This document shows positions 50,455-59,413 of a DNA stretch of 64,000 nt, in pieces. The notes beneath the pieces are model-generated. The model did not search any database. It was not told where the DNA came from and saw only the letters and a program-made list of their open reading frames with translations. The stretch comes from UBA995 sp035477115. Its GTDB lineage: Bacteria; Bacillota; Sulfobacillia; UBA995. The first letter of the stretch is position 1; each line of letters opens with the position of its first letter. The position numbers were made by a program, and so were the translations under genes. The stretch spans positions 62,001-126,000 of the forward strand of contig DATIKW010000029.1 in the NCBI GenBank assembly GCA_035477115.1. Reading direction: 5' to 3'.

Positions 50455-52197
50455 ATGGCAGGCCAAGGCGAATGTAGAGAGCCGCTGGTCCCGCGACTGC
50501 GCCGAGTCGCTGCAGGAAACGCATCCCTGACTTTCGTGGGCTCGACGGCCCGTGGTGTTCCGGGTGCGCCGCTGCGCCTGACCTGGTCAGAGCTGCACGA
50601 GGATGCGAAGGCAGTTGCTGCCGCCTTGCAGCAACGCGGGATCGGTCCGGGCGATCACGTGGCCGTCCTGAGCCTGACTTCTCAGTTTGCGGTTACCTCC
50701 ATCCAGGGTATATGGTTGGCGGGAGGCTGCGTCGTCGTCCTGCCCTTGCCCATGCGCATGGGCTCACTCACCGAGTTCCTCGAACAGACCAGGGCGCTAC
50801 TCCGCCATGGTGACGTGCGCCTGGTACTGCTCGATCCGGACCTCGCCGCGGCTTACCAGCCGGGGGAGGGCGATCCACCGGTCGCCTTGCTGACCGAGGT
50901 GCAGCCGGGGCCCGGGCGCCCTTCGGCCGCCGAGTGGCGGGAGGTGCCGGATGACCTCGAGCGACTGGCCATACTGCAGTTCACTTCCGGGTCGACTTCC
51001 GATCCCAAGGGAGTGATGCTGCCCCACCGGGTGCTGGGCGCCAATCTCGACGGCATGCGCGAGGCGGCGCGCTTCGACGCGGAACGCGACACTTTCGTGC
51101 TATGGGTGCCCCTGTATCATGACATGGGCCTGGTTGGCCTGACGATATGCATGACCCTCGGTTGCTCGCTGGTGTTGGCCGCGCCGCAGGATTTCCTGGC
51201 GAGTCCCGGCGACTGGATGCGGTGGCTCGCCGAGTATCGGGGCACGATCACGGCCGGACCCAACTTCTCCTGGGCATTGGCCGGCAGGGCTCTGCGACGC
51301 ATGACTGAGCGGGGGGAGATCCTGGACCTGTCGGCCTTGCGTATCGGCCTGAACGGTGCGGAACCGATCGACCCGGCGACGGTGGAGGAGATGATCGCCG
51401 CGGCCCGCCCGCACGGCCTGCGCCCGGAGGCGGTATTCTGCGCCTTCGGGATGGCGGAAGTGGCCGTGGGGGGCACTTTCCCGCCGCTCATGCGCGGGAT
51501 GCTGTGCGACGCCGTGGACCGGACCGCCCTGGAGAGGGACGGGGTGGCGCGACCGGCGGATCCTGACCGGACGACCACCCGGCGGCTCGCCTTGCTGGGG
51601 CGCCCGGTGCCCGGCCTGGAGATGCGGATCTGCGACCCGGCGACCGGTCAGGTGCTGGGAGAGCGAAAGGTCGGCGAACTGGAACTCCGCGGGACTTCGG
51701 TGACGCCCGGCTACTACAAGCGTCCCGACCTGGTGTCCGGTTTGTTCCACGAGGGGTGGCTCCGTACGGGCGACCTGGCGTACGTGGTCGCTGGCGCGGA
51801 GCGCCAGGGGCCGGAACTGGTGTTGTGCGGCCGGCTCAAGGACGTGATCATCGTCGGCGGGAGGAACATCTTTCCCGAAGATATCGAGCGGTCGGTAGGC
51901 CGGCTGGAGGGAGTGCGCACCGGCAACGTCATCGCCTTCGGCCTGCCGGACGCCAAAGGGAAGGAGTCGATCGTGGTCGTCGCGGAAGTCAGGCCCGGCT
52001 TCCCCTCGGACCTGCGCCGGTCGATTCGCCAGCGCGTAGTGGCGGTATGCGGGATCCCTCCTCGCGACATCCGGTTGGTTGCGCCGGGCAGCATACCCAA
52101 GACCAGTTCGGGGAAACTCCAGCGCAGCCTGTGCCGGAAGCAATACCTCAATGAAGGCTTGCCGGCCGCCGATGCGCCGTGTGCCGCCGGCGGCTAG
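50455..52197 (+). CDS. Fatty-acyl-AMP ligase-like (FAAL) adenylate-forming enzyme
   Basis: 580 residues from ATG 50455 (GGGAGGG 5 bases upstream); a GTG at 50401 lacks a ribosome site. ATP-binding motif LQFTSGSTSDPKGVMLPH, then WVPLYHDMGLVGL, which is characteristic of FAALs. The hinge and C-terminal domain are GRLKDVIIVGGRNIFPEDIE and PKTSSGKLQRSLCRK with the catalytic lysine. It should activate a fatty acid as acyl-adenylate for transfer to a carrier protein or another acceptor. No acyl carrier protein gene is seen nearby. The stop overlaps the convergent HepT stop by 4 bases. Confidence 0.9.
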   Translation: MAGQGECREPLVPRLRRVAAGNASLTFVGSTARGVPGAPLRLTWSELHEDAKAVAAALQQRGIGPGDHVAVLSLTSQFAVTSIQGIWLAGGCVVVLPLPMRMGSLTEFLEQTRALLRHGDVRLVLLDPDLAAAYQPGEGDPPVALLTEVQPGPGRPSAAEWREVPDDLERLAILQFTSGSTSDPKGVMLPHRVLGANLDGMREAARFDAERDTFVLWVPLYHDMGLVGLTICMTLGCSLVLAAPQDFLASPGDWMRWLAEYRGTITAGPNFSWALAGRALRRMTERGEILDLSALRIGLNGAEPIDPATVEEMIAAARPHGLRPEAVFCAFGMAEVAVGGTFPPLMRGMLCDAVDRTALERDGVARPADPDRTTTRRLALLGRPVPGLEMRICDPATGQVLGERKVGELELRGTSVTPGYYKRPDLVSGLFHEGWLRTGDLAYVVAGAERQGPELVLCGRLKDVIIVGGRNIFPEDIERSVGRLEGVRTGNVIAFGLPDAKGKESIVVVAEVRPGFPSDLRRSIRQRVVAVCGIPPRDIRLVAPGSIPKTSSGKLQRSLCRKQYLNEGLPAADAPCAAGG

Positions 52198-52607
52198 CCG
52201 TCCCTCATAAGCGCAGCTAAGCGGGCGAACTCGCGCAGCTGGTCCAGTTCGCCGAGATACTCGTGGACCCGAGTGGGATCGACTTTGAAGTAACCATGAA
52301 CCAGGAGGTTGCGGAAGGAAGCCATATCGGCCAAGTTGCCCGCCAGCTGGGGAGGAAGGGCGCCAAGCCGGCCGAGGGTGAGAAAAACGTCCCGGTAGCT
52401 GGCCGGGGGAGGCTGCCCGGCCGCGGCAAGCAAGCGGTTGCCGATGTCCAGGCAACACTGGATGGCCACTTGCAGGTTGCGTTCCACGCGATCCTGAAGG
52501 GCCTGATCGGTCAGGTATTCCTCATGCGAAACTCCTGCGACCTGTTCCAGCCGCCGCAATCGGTCCTCGAGCTGGTACATCAAGTCGGCCGTGCTACTGT
52601 CCAGCAC
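52194..52607 (-). CDS. hepT: HepT-like toxin (HEPN ribonuclease)
   Basis: 137 residues. The HEPN RNase motif R-x4-H-x-Y is present at R99, H104 and Y106 (RNLLVHGY). NLQVAIQCCLDIGNRLLAAA is the conserved helix. It is encoded after the MntA-like nucleotidyltransferase with a 14-base overlap. In characterised pairs MntA AMPylates the tyrosine of this motif to silence HepT. Confidence 0.88.
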   Translation of the reverse strand: MLDSSTADLMYQLEDRLRRLEQVAGVSHEEYLTDQALQDRVERNLQVAIQCCLDIGNRLLAAAGQPPPASYRDVFLTLGRLGALPPQLAGNLADMASFRNLLVHGYFKVDPTRVHEYLGELDQLREFARLAALMRDG

Positions 52608-53010
52608 CGAACGTTCCCTCCCGCAAGCGGGCTGTCAGAAACGAGTGATAGGTCCGCCGCATCGGTTCCCGGTCGAGATAAGCCGAGGTGACATGAACCT
52701 GGTAGTTGATGAATTCGTCCCGATCGCGCCGGAACAGGAGGCGGCCGGAGGTGAGCACCGCATGTGCCAGTTCGGGGGGAGCGTCATTCAGCACGACGAC
52801 ATCCACCGCCGGAACGCCCAGGGCCGACGCGAGCAGCCCGGCCAAGCGAAGGCCTTTCCGGAAACGAGCTTGCGGATCATCGAGGCGCAGGTAGACGGCG
52901 AAGTCATGGTCACTGAGCGGTCCCACCCTGCCCGTAACCTGCGAGCCGAATATCAGGGCAAAACCGACCTCAGGGTCGTCCTCGAAGGTCCCAAAGACCG
53001 CCTGGTTCAT
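52594..53010 (-). CDS. mntA: MntA-like minimal nucleotidyltransferase antitoxin
   Basis: 138 residues from the ATG at 53010. The nucleotidyltransferase signature is GS at 22-23 and D34-x-D36 (FGSQVTGRVGPLSDHDFAV), with a third acidic position near VPAVDVVVLND. It is followed by a helical tail. It overlaps hepT, forming a complete and apparently intact HepT/MntA module, possibly an abortive-infection or plasmid-stability type system now on the chromosome. Confidence 0.88.
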   Translation of the reverse strand: MNQAVFGTFEDDPEVGFALIFGSQVTGRVGPLSDHDFAVYLRLDDPQARFRKGLRLAGLLASALGVPAVDVVVLNDAPPELAHAVLTSGRLLFRRDRDEFINYQVHVTSAYLDREPMRRTYHSFLTARLREGTFGAGQ

Positions 53011-53098
53011 CCTGCCATCACCTTTCAAAAATGACTTCTCCGGGATCGGCCGGCATCCCTGCCCTGACTCCGGCCGCCACAGTGGCGCCAGGCCCCCG

Positions 53099-54724
53099 CT
53101 AGTCACTGATGAAGAAGCGCAACTCGGGCGGGCGCGGCGCCTCGACCGCGAATACGGTCTCCACCGTTCGGCTGCGAGCGGGCATGCTCGCCGTCACCCG
53201 AGCGACCCGCTGACCCCCCGGCCATTCCGCGGGCACGGCGAACGCGGCCACCCAGTGGCCGGACAGCCCGGGTACGGGATGCAGGATCAGCCCGGCAACA
53301 CCCTCGATGTTGCCGAGGACGGCAGAGGCGGGAAAGCCGGCCGCCGCCCACAGCTTGGCGGTGGACCCTGCGGGCGTTACGGCCGGCTCAACCCAGGCGA
53401 TCAAGGGCATCGGCTGGTGCACGATGTAAGTCAGGGTGAGTCCCCGATACCCCCGAGGGTAGGTCGCGGTCAGCGTGACTTCCCGGATTGCGTCGGGCGC
53501 ATCCGCCGGTACCGTGAAGCTGCCCTCCCAGGACTGATGGGACGCCGTGCCCTCGACCGGCGCCAACCTGATCTTCCCCGATGGGGTCGTAGCGGCATCC
53601 ACCCGGCTTGCCCCGCCGGAGGTGCCGGCGTGTAGGCTGACGAGCTGGCCCGGCTGCACGATCGACGGCCGCAGGCTGCCCCACAGCCGTTTCCGCTCCA
53701 GCAGGACGGGGTGCATTGCGGCGCGGTGGACCTGGCCGAGGCTGTCCACGACGGTTCCCCCGAGGTAGTAGGTGCCGTCGGGCAGCGGGTGCCCGCGGCG
53801 ATCGACCCCGGTCCACGGGAGGCTTGCCGGTGGGGGACCGCTGCCCTGGCCCAGTTGGGCCAGTAGTTGCCCACCGTAATCGGTTACGGCGACCTCCCAG
53901 CTATGAATCCGGCGGTTGCGCAGGGTGTGGATGGTGACCATGGTGTGGTCGTCGAGGCCGTCGCCATCGGGCGAAAACGGGTTGGGGACGGCGCCGAGCA
54001 CCATAAGACAAGACCGATATACGAGGGCGGCCGCTTCCGCCCGGGTCAGGGGGCTATGGGGCTGGAGGGTGGGCGGCTGGGTGGGGTAGCCGAGGATCAG
54101 GCGCAGTTGCACGGCGACGGCCATCTCGGGACGGATCGAGGAGCCGATGGCATTCGCGTCGCTGAACCGATCCAGCCATCGCGAGACGTCCGCCGGCGAG
54201 AGCGACCGGGCGTACTGCCCAAGACCCAGACCGCGCACGAGGATGGCGACCGCCTCCTCGCGGGTGATGGGACGGCACGGTTGAAACCGGCCGTCGGGAT
54301 AGCCCATGACCAGCCCGCTCCGGCGGGCGGCATCTATGAAGGGCTGGGCATCCTTGCCGGGGTACGCCTGGTAACCAGGGGGCACGTCGGGAAAACCTGG
54401 CGGGCCGGGAGCCGGACTGAGGCGGAAGGCTTTGGCCAACATGACGGTGTACTGCGCACGGGTAGCCGCCCGATCCGGGTGATAGGTCCAGGCCAGCCAT
54501 CGCGAGTATCCCCAGCCCGGATGCCAGTCGAGGACCCACTCCTGGCTGCCGTCGGCGACGTCTTCTTCCCAAAGGCACCGGATGTAGTGCTCGGCCCAGT
54601 GACCGCGAACGTCCCAGTACCAGCCATCACGGGCGATGCCCGGTCTGGATGCCAGCAACAAGACGCCCGCTGCCAGCAGCAGGCCTATTACGCGTGCGTG
54701 GCGGCGCTTGGAGCGGGCCTCCAC
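53099..54724 (-). CDS. SLH-domain surface protein with FlgD-like region
   Basis: 541 residues from a GTG at 54724. N-terminal signal peptide (VIGLLLAAGVLLLASRPGIA). Three S-layer homology repeats follow at about 35-240 (WDVRGHWAEHYIRCLWEED, FPDVPPGYQAYP, GYPDGRFQPCRPITREEAVA, LTRAEAAALVY), which anchor to cell-wall polymer. A FlgD/gliding-type repeat begins at PNPFSPDGDGLDD (about 250), and two or three Ig-like beta domains fill the C-terminus. It is surface-exposed, divergent from the Tad pilus genes and may share their regulation. Confidence 0.85.
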   Translation of the reverse strand: MEARSKRRHARVIGLLLAAGVLLLASRPGIARDGWYWDVRGHWAEHYIRCLWEEDVADGSQEWVLDWHPGWGYSRWLAWTYHPDRAATRAQYTVMLAKAFRLSPAPGPPGFPDVPPGYQAYPGKDAQPFIDAARRSGLVMGYPDGRFQPCRPITREEAVAILVRGLGLGQYARSLSPADVSRWLDRFSDANAIGSSIRPEMAVAVQLRLILGYPTQPPTLQPHSPLTRAEAAALVYRSCLMVLGAVPNPFSPDGDGLDDHTMVTIHTLRNRRIHSWEVAVTDYGGQLLAQLGQGSGPPPASLPWTGVDRRGHPLPDGTYYLGGTVVDSLGQVHRAAMHPVLLERKRLWGSLRPSIVQPGQLVSLHAGTSGGASRVDAATTPSGKIRLAPVEGTASHQSWEGSFTVPADAPDAIREVTLTATYPRGYRGLTLTYIVHQPMPLIAWVEPAVTPAGSTAKLWAAAGFPASAVLGNIEGVAGLILHPVPGLSGHWVAAFAVPAEWPGGQRVARVTASMPARSRTVETVFAVEAPRPPELRFFISD

Positions 54725-54753
54725 TCATCTTCACCCCAATCCTCGGTCCAAGT

Positions 54754-54777
54754 AGTCAGGACGGAAACCGCCTGACT
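54754..54777. repeat. Inverted repeat in the SLH/Tad divergent gap
   Basis: AGTCAGG (54754-54760) and CCTGACT (54771-54777) form a 7-bp inverted repeat with a 10-base centre, about 30 bases upstream of the SLH gene. A second small hairpin GGAGG/CCTCC lies near 54798-54812. Either could be an operator or a 5' leader structure. The rest of the 260-base gap shows no gene. Confidence 0.35.
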
Positions 54778-54984
54778 CGTTCCCGGCCCTTTCCCTTGGA
54801 GGTTCCCCTCCGGAACGGGGCGTCCTACCGTGAGCCGGCACGACTGCCGCGAGGCGGTCGACACCAGGATCCGCCGGCTGGCGAAACTCCGCAGCAACTC
54901 GAGCGGGAAGTCGACCATTATCTCCGCGTTCTGCATGTACGCGCGGGCTACACTGACCGTGTTGGCCGAGCGGGGGAGTTGCCG

Positions 54985-55713
54985 GTGCGCGATCGACGTC
55001 TACTGGTCTTGACCTTGCTGATCGCAGTGGTCACGTGCTTTGCCACCTACAATTACTTGCTGGGTCTGGACCGGCGAGTGGCGGTCGTCGTGGCGGCAGC
55101 GGCACTGCCCGAGTTCACTCTGCTCGAGCCCGACGCCCTTCGCGTCGTCCATCTGCCCGAGGGCGGAGTCCATCCCCGGGCGGTGAGTTCGCCCGGCGAG
55201 TTACAGGGTAAGGTGCTGATGGTGCCCGCTGAACCGGGCCAGCAGATCCTGATAACTCAAGTGCGGGCGCCGGGCACTTCGGGGCTCGGCAATCAGTTCG
55301 TCGCCGCCCTCGGCCCGGGCGAGCGGGCCATGATGATCCCCGTCCCTCCCGGACAGGCGGTGGGCGGCGGACTGGCACCTCGTGACCTGGTGGACGTCAT
55401 CTTCGTCGCGGATGAGGCCCGACTGGGGTTCGCGTTCGCCCGCGTCTTGCTCCAAGGTCTACGGGTGTTGGACGTGCGGGGCGACCGAGGGGGCTCGCTC
55501 GCCGTGACCCGGCATGACGCGCCCGCCGGGGTCGTGGTTGCGGTCACGCTCAAGCAAGCTGAACGGTTGGCCTTCGCACTCGAACATGGCGCGCTCTACC
55601 TGATGACCGCAGGGGGAAGGGAGGAACCAGAGGTTGCGACGCAGGGTACCTTCCTCGAAACCCTCTTTGACCCGGAACCGGCTCTTCAGCAGCCTGTCGG
55701 CGGCGACCGCTGA
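54985..55713 (+). CDS. cpaB: Flp/Tad pilus assembly protein CpaB (RcpC)
   Basis: 242 residues from GTG 54985 (GGGGGAG 6 bases upstream); the longer open frame upstream is unconserved. One N-terminal membrane helix (LLVLTLLIAVVTCFATYNYL) is followed by a SAF domain (PGQQILITQVRA) and MMIPVPPGQAVGGGLAPRD, then DVIFVADEA. CpaB is an extracytoplasmic, cell-wall-facing component of the Tad secretion machine. First gene of the Tad operon. Confidence 0.87.
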   Translation: MRDRRLLVLTLLIAVVTCFATYNYLLGLDRRVAVVVAAAALPEFTLLEPDALRVVHLPEGGVHPRAVSSPGELQGKVLMVPAEPGQQILITQVRAPGTSGLGNQFVAALGPGERAMMIPVPPGQAVGGGLAPRDLVDVIFVADEARLGFAFARVLLQGLRVLDVRGDRGGSLAVTRHDAPAGVVVAVTLKQAERLAFALEHGALYLMTAGGREEPEVATQGTFLETLFDPEPALQQPVGGDR

Positions 55714-57028
55714 CTTCCCTTGCCCGCCGAACGATGTGCCGGCGGGAGGACGGCAACTTGTTCCACCGGCCCGGCTGTTCCTCGGGGCCGCCGGCCGGGG
55801 CCTGATTGAGGCCGTGCTGGCGACGCCGGGCTGGCAACTGGTGGGACAGGTGGAGCGGGCCGAGCAGTGCCTGCCGATCATTGGCGCGGTGGCCGCCGAT
55901 GCCCTGTTGCTCATGGCAGAACCTTCGGGGCAGATAGCGATGCTCGCCCGTCACCTGCGACTCGTGCACCCTGAACTCGTCATCGGCTTGCTCCTGCCGG
56001 CGGGTTTCAGTCCGTCGCCGGACCTGGAGGCGCTGGGGGTGCTGGTGTGGCCGGCCGGCACACCTCCCCGGGATGCACTACAGGATTTGCTGGTGCGCGC
56101 CTGTGAGGGGTCGGGGCGGGCTGCCTCCGCCCAGGAAGCGGCGGCTGCCGTCAGTCCGTCATTCCGGCACCATCGACTGCCGGCCCAACAACCCACCGTG
56201 ACCATCCCTCGCCTGCTGACCCAGCAAGTGGTCGCCATCGCCAGTCCCAAGGGAGGGGTGGGCAAGACTTTCCTGGCCACCAATCTAGCAGTGACCCTGG
56301 CCGCACGCACTCCGGCGCGAGTTGTCCTGGTCGATCTCGACCTGCACTCCGCGGATGTAGGCGTGCATCTCGACTTGCTGGAGGGGCCGACCCTGGTCGA
56401 TCTGCTACCCTACCTGCCGGAAACGGGTTCGGCGGACCTGGGGCGGTTCCTGGTGACCCACCGCGTTTCCGGTCTGAAAGTACTGCTCGGTCCCGCTCGC
56501 GCCGAACTGGGCGCACTGGTGAAGGTCGAACACCTGCGCCGCATATTCGAATGGCTGCGCCGGGAGTATCATTTCGTTTTCATCGATCTGCCTCCCGACG
56601 GCGGGGGAGAGCTGGTTCAGGAGTGCACCCAGACGGCTTCCCGCATCATCCTGGTGACGACCACCGATGCAGCCTCTCTCCGGCAGGCTCGACTTGCCCT
56701 GGAGGCGTTGCAGGGTCAAGGCGTACCGCAAGATCGCCTGTTACTGGTGGTCAATCAGGTATACGACGGCTGCCCCGTCACCCTCCGGGAAGTCGGCAGC
56801 TTCCTCGGCATGGAGCCCGCGGGCGAACTGGTCTCGGACCGGCGTCTGGTCGAAGAGGCGACGCTCGAGGGCAAGCCGGTAGTCCTCGTCGCTCCCACTC
56901 ACCCTCTGGTCATCGGGGTGCATGCCCTCGCGGCGCAACTCTGCCCGGGTTTTCCGGTGCCGGCACCCGATTCGCGGCGCCGCGTCCGGTTCCCGTTGCC
57001 CGGCTGGCTGCGCAGGTTCGGGCAATGA
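55634..57028 (+). CDS. cpaE: Tad pilus localisation ATPase CpaE (TadZ-like)
   Basis: 464 residues from TTG 55634, which has GGGAGG about 9 bases upstream and overlaps cpaB by 80 bases; a GTG at 55736 is an alternative. Residues 45-160 form a receiver-like domain (LFLGAAGRGLIEAVLATPGW). The C-terminal two thirds is a ParA/MinD-type P-loop ATPase: AIASPKGGVGKTFLATNLAV, VVLVDLDLHSADVGVHLDL and HFVFIDLPPDGGG. It places the Tad machine at its cellular site. Its stop overlaps the cpaF start. Confidence 0.88.
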   Translation: MRRRVPSSKPSLTRNRLFSSLSAATADFPCPPNDVPAGGRQLVPPARLFLGAAGRGLIEAVLATPGWQLVGQVERAEQCLPIIGAVAADALLLMAEPSGQIAMLARHLRLVHPELVIGLLLPAGFSPSPDLEALGVLVWPAGTPPRDALQDLLVRACEGSGRAASAQEAAAAVSPSFRHHRLPAQQPTVTIPRLLTQQVVAIASPKGGVGKTFLATNLAVTLAARTPARVVLVDLDLHSADVGVHLDLLEGPTLVDLLPYLPETGSADLGRFLVTHRVSGLKVLLGPARAELGALVKVEHLRRIFEWLRREYHFVFIDLPPDGGGELVQECTQTASRIILVTTTDAASLRQARLALEALQGQGVPQDRLLLVVNQVYDGCPVTLREVGSFLGMEPAGELVSDRRLVEEATLEGKPVVLVAPTHPLVIGVHALAAQLCPGFPVPAPDSRRRVRFPLPGWLRRFGQ

Positions 57029-58347
57029 GCGGGCGGCTGGATCGACGGCGGTTGTTGGGCGGAGCGTCCGGAGAAACCAATCCGACTACCACTGCGCCGC
57101 CCGCGGTCCCGCCCGTGCGGGACGACCTGCCCGAGGACCTGCTGCAGCGGATAAGGTCCATCGTCTTGGACCACCATGGCGGCCTCCTCGAGGCCGCGCG
57201 GGGCGACCGGCAACGACGGGGGCAGCTGCGCACGCTCATAACTCAGGTTCTGGTCGCCGAGGGCTACGGAGGCCGGCAAAGCTCCGACGCTCTTGCCGAC
57301 CGTATGGTCGACCACCTGGTCGGGTATGGACCGGTTGAGCCGTTGCTGGCCGACCCGGAAATCACGGAGATCATGGTCAATGGGCCCCATCGGGTCTATG
57401 TGGAGCGTGGCGGGCGGATTGAGCTGACGTCTTGCCGCTTCCGCGACGAGGATCATCTCGAGGACGTGATCGCCCGCATCGTAGCCCCGCTAGGCCGGCG
57501 CATCGACTACTCCCTGCCGTTCGTGGATGCGCGTCTGTCCGACGGATCCCGGGTTCACGCCATGGTGCGGCCCTTGACCGTGCGCGGTCCGGCGCTGACG
57601 ATCCGGAAATTCCGCCGACAGCACTTGACCGTCCAGGATCTCGTGCAGAATGGCACCCTGACCGAGGAGATGGCGGACTTCCTGGCGGTAGCGGTCAGGG
57701 GGCGGCTGAATCTCCTGATCTCCGGGGGGGCCGGTTCGGGGAAGACCACGACGCTGAATGCGCTGTCGGCCTTCATCCCTGACGGCGCCGAGCGCATCGT
57801 GACCATCGAGGATGCTGCTGAACTGCGGCTGCAACAAGATCACGTGGTCGCCCTGGAGGCACGTCCGCCCAACCTGGAGGGCCGGGGGGAGGTGACGGTG
57901 CGGATGCTGCTCCGAAATGCCCTGCGGATGCGGCCCGATCGCATCGTCATCGGCGAATGCCGGGGAGGGGAAGCCTTCGACTTGCTCCAGGCCATGAACA
58001 CCGGCCATGACGGATGCATGTCCACGATCCATGCCAATAGCTGCGCTGATGCGCTAACCCGCCTCGAAAACATGGTCCTCTTGGCCGACGCCAATCTTCC
58101 CCACCGGGCAATCCAGAAGCAGGTACGGTCCGGCGTGGAGGTCCTCGTGCACCAGGCCAGGTTCGCGGATGGACGCCGGCGCATCCGTGAGATCGCCGTA
58201 GTCCAGCCGGGACGGGGCGATGGGCTGTCCCGGATCTTCGATTGGGACGCCGGCCGCGGGCAGAGCCTGCGGTTGCCCGGCACGATCCCGTCCCGTATCG
58301 CCGACAAGCTCGCGCTGAGCGGCCAGTTCGTGTCAGGACGGTCATGA
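57025..58347 (+). CDS. cpaF: Tad pilus assembly/retraction ATPase CpaF (TadA)
   Basis: 440 residues from ATG 57025, overlapping the cpaE stop. A secretion ATPase of the VirB11/CpaF class: N-terminal domain with YGPVEPLLADPEITEIMVNG, Walker A SGGAGSGKTTT (K240), Asp box TIEDAAELRLQQDHVVALEA, Walker B RPDRIVIGECRGGEAFDLLQ and a His box STIHANS. It powers pilus assembly. Its stop overlaps tadB (ATGA). Confidence 0.95.
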   Translation: MSGRLDRRRLLGGASGETNPTTTAPPAVPPVRDDLPEDLLQRIRSIVLDHHGGLLEAARGDRQRRGQLRTLITQVLVAEGYGGRQSSDALADRMVDHLVGYGPVEPLLADPEITEIMVNGPHRVYVERGGRIELTSCRFRDEDHLEDVIARIVAPLGRRIDYSLPFVDARLSDGSRVHAMVRPLTVRGPALTIRKFRRQHLTVQDLVQNGTLTEEMADFLAVAVRGRLNLLISGGAGSGKTTTLNALSAFIPDGAERIVTIEDAAELRLQQDHVVALEARPPNLEGRGEVTVRMLLRNALRMRPDRIVIGECRGGEAFDLLQAMNTGHDGCMSTIHANSCADALTRLENMVLLADANLPHRAIQKQVRSGVEVLVHQARFADGRRRIREIAVVQPGRGDGLSRIFDWDAGRGQSLRLPGTIPSRIADKLALSGQFVSGRS

Positions 58348-59267
58348 ACAGCCCGACGTGGGGGATCGCCTGGCTATGGCTGGCGGGGCTGGGAGCAGGC
58401 GCCCTGGCGGCAGGAGCGGTGCGGGCGCTGATGGAGCATGGGCCGAGGCAGCGGCGATTGCGGCACTTGGCGCGACGGCCCGGAGCGGAGGCTCATTCCG
58501 GCCTCTTGCGCCGGATTGCGCCGCGCTTCTCCGGCCGCAAAACTTCCCGAGACACCCCGCTGAGCAAGTCAACTTTGCTGTCCTGGATAGGCTTTGCGGC
58601 CGCCGGAGGCGTGGCCGGCAGCCTGCTACTCGGGTCAGCGGCGGGGCTGCTCCTGGGCGTGGTGCTGGCCCTGGCCCTCTTGCGCGGTCAAGCAAGCCGC
58701 CGGGCGGCCGACCAGGCGGCCAGGTTCAGCGAGGGCTTCCCTGACGCCCTGATGCGGATGGCAGGTCACCTCCGGGCGGGGCAAAGCCTGGCCCAGGCGG
58801 TGGAGGCCGTGGCCGCTTCCGGCTCGGGCCCGCTTGAACGGTGCCTCGGCCGGGTACTCGCCGACTACCGGGCGGGCGTACCGTTGATCCAGGCACTCGG
58901 CAGGTTAGAGGGCGAGTTTCCCGGAGGGGCGACCGGCCAGCTCCAGCAGGTACTGGATGTATATCGCTTGAGCGGCGGCGATCTTGCCGGAGTCCTCGAC
59001 AACGCTGCCGCCGCACTGGCTGAACACCATAGCCTCCACGGCGAACTCGAGGTGAAGACGGCCGAGGCGCGGCTCTCGGCGCGGATCCTGCTCGCACTCC
59101 CTCTGGCCCTGGGCGGCTACTTCTGGTTTGCGAGCCCGGAAATGCTGCGCCCCCTGTGGGAGACTCCCGCCGGCCGGTTCGGCTCAATCTACGGGATAGC
59201 TTCCTGGCTTCTCGGGCGTGAGTTGATGAACCGGCTGATCGCCGAGGTGGAGGCGGAGCGCGGATGA
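58344..59267 (+). CDS. tadB: Tad inner-membrane platform protein TadB
   Basis: 307 residues. T2SS-F domain at about 125-250: FPDALMRMAGHLRAGQSLAQ, LADYRAGVPLIQALGRLEGE and YRLSGGDLAGVLDNAAAALA. Membrane helices lie at the N-terminus, near 75-110 and at the C-terminus. It forms the platform with TadC. ATG 58344 overlaps the cpaF stop. Confidence 0.92.
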   Translation: MNSPTWGIAWLWLAGLGAGALAAGAVRALMEHGPRQRRLRHLARRPGAEAHSGLLRRIAPRFSGRKTSRDTPLSKSTLLSWIGFAAAGGVAGSLLLGSAAGLLLGVVLALALLRGQASRRAADQAARFSEGFPDALMRMAGHLRAGQSLAQAVEAVAASGSGPLERCLGRVLADYRAGVPLIQALGRLEGEFPGGATGQLQQVLDVYRLSGGDLAGVLDNAAAALAEHHSLHGELEVKTAEARLSARILLALPLALGGYFWFASPEMLRPLWETPAGRFGSIYGIASWLLGRELMNRLIAEVEAERG

Positions 59268-59335
59268 CCGCGCCGATCCCCATGCCCGTGCGGGCACCTC
59301 CGGGTATGAAAGCGAGCAGAATGCCTTTTTCGGAC

Positions 59336-59364
59336 GTAGGGGCGGGTTCCGAACCCGCCCCTAC
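59336..59364. repeat. Dispersed 29-bp palindromic repeat, copy D
   Basis: Arms GTAGGGGCGGGTTC and GAACCCGCCCCTAC, differing from copy A by a single central base. It sits in the tadB-tadC gap inside an operon. Upstream, GATCCCCATGCC and GGGCACC (59277-59298) resemble sequence at 32963 onward, so the repeat may be part of a larger unit. Confidence 0.8.
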
Positions 59365-59413
59365 CGGAAGCGGCGACCGCGACCGCATCTTCGGAGAGGG
59401 GGCGGGACATAGC

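Noticed and set aside
59264..59413. TadC N-terminus extended from 59264
   Set aside because: The extension is translated palindrome sequence with no ribosome site; the start at 59414 gives the normal TadC length.
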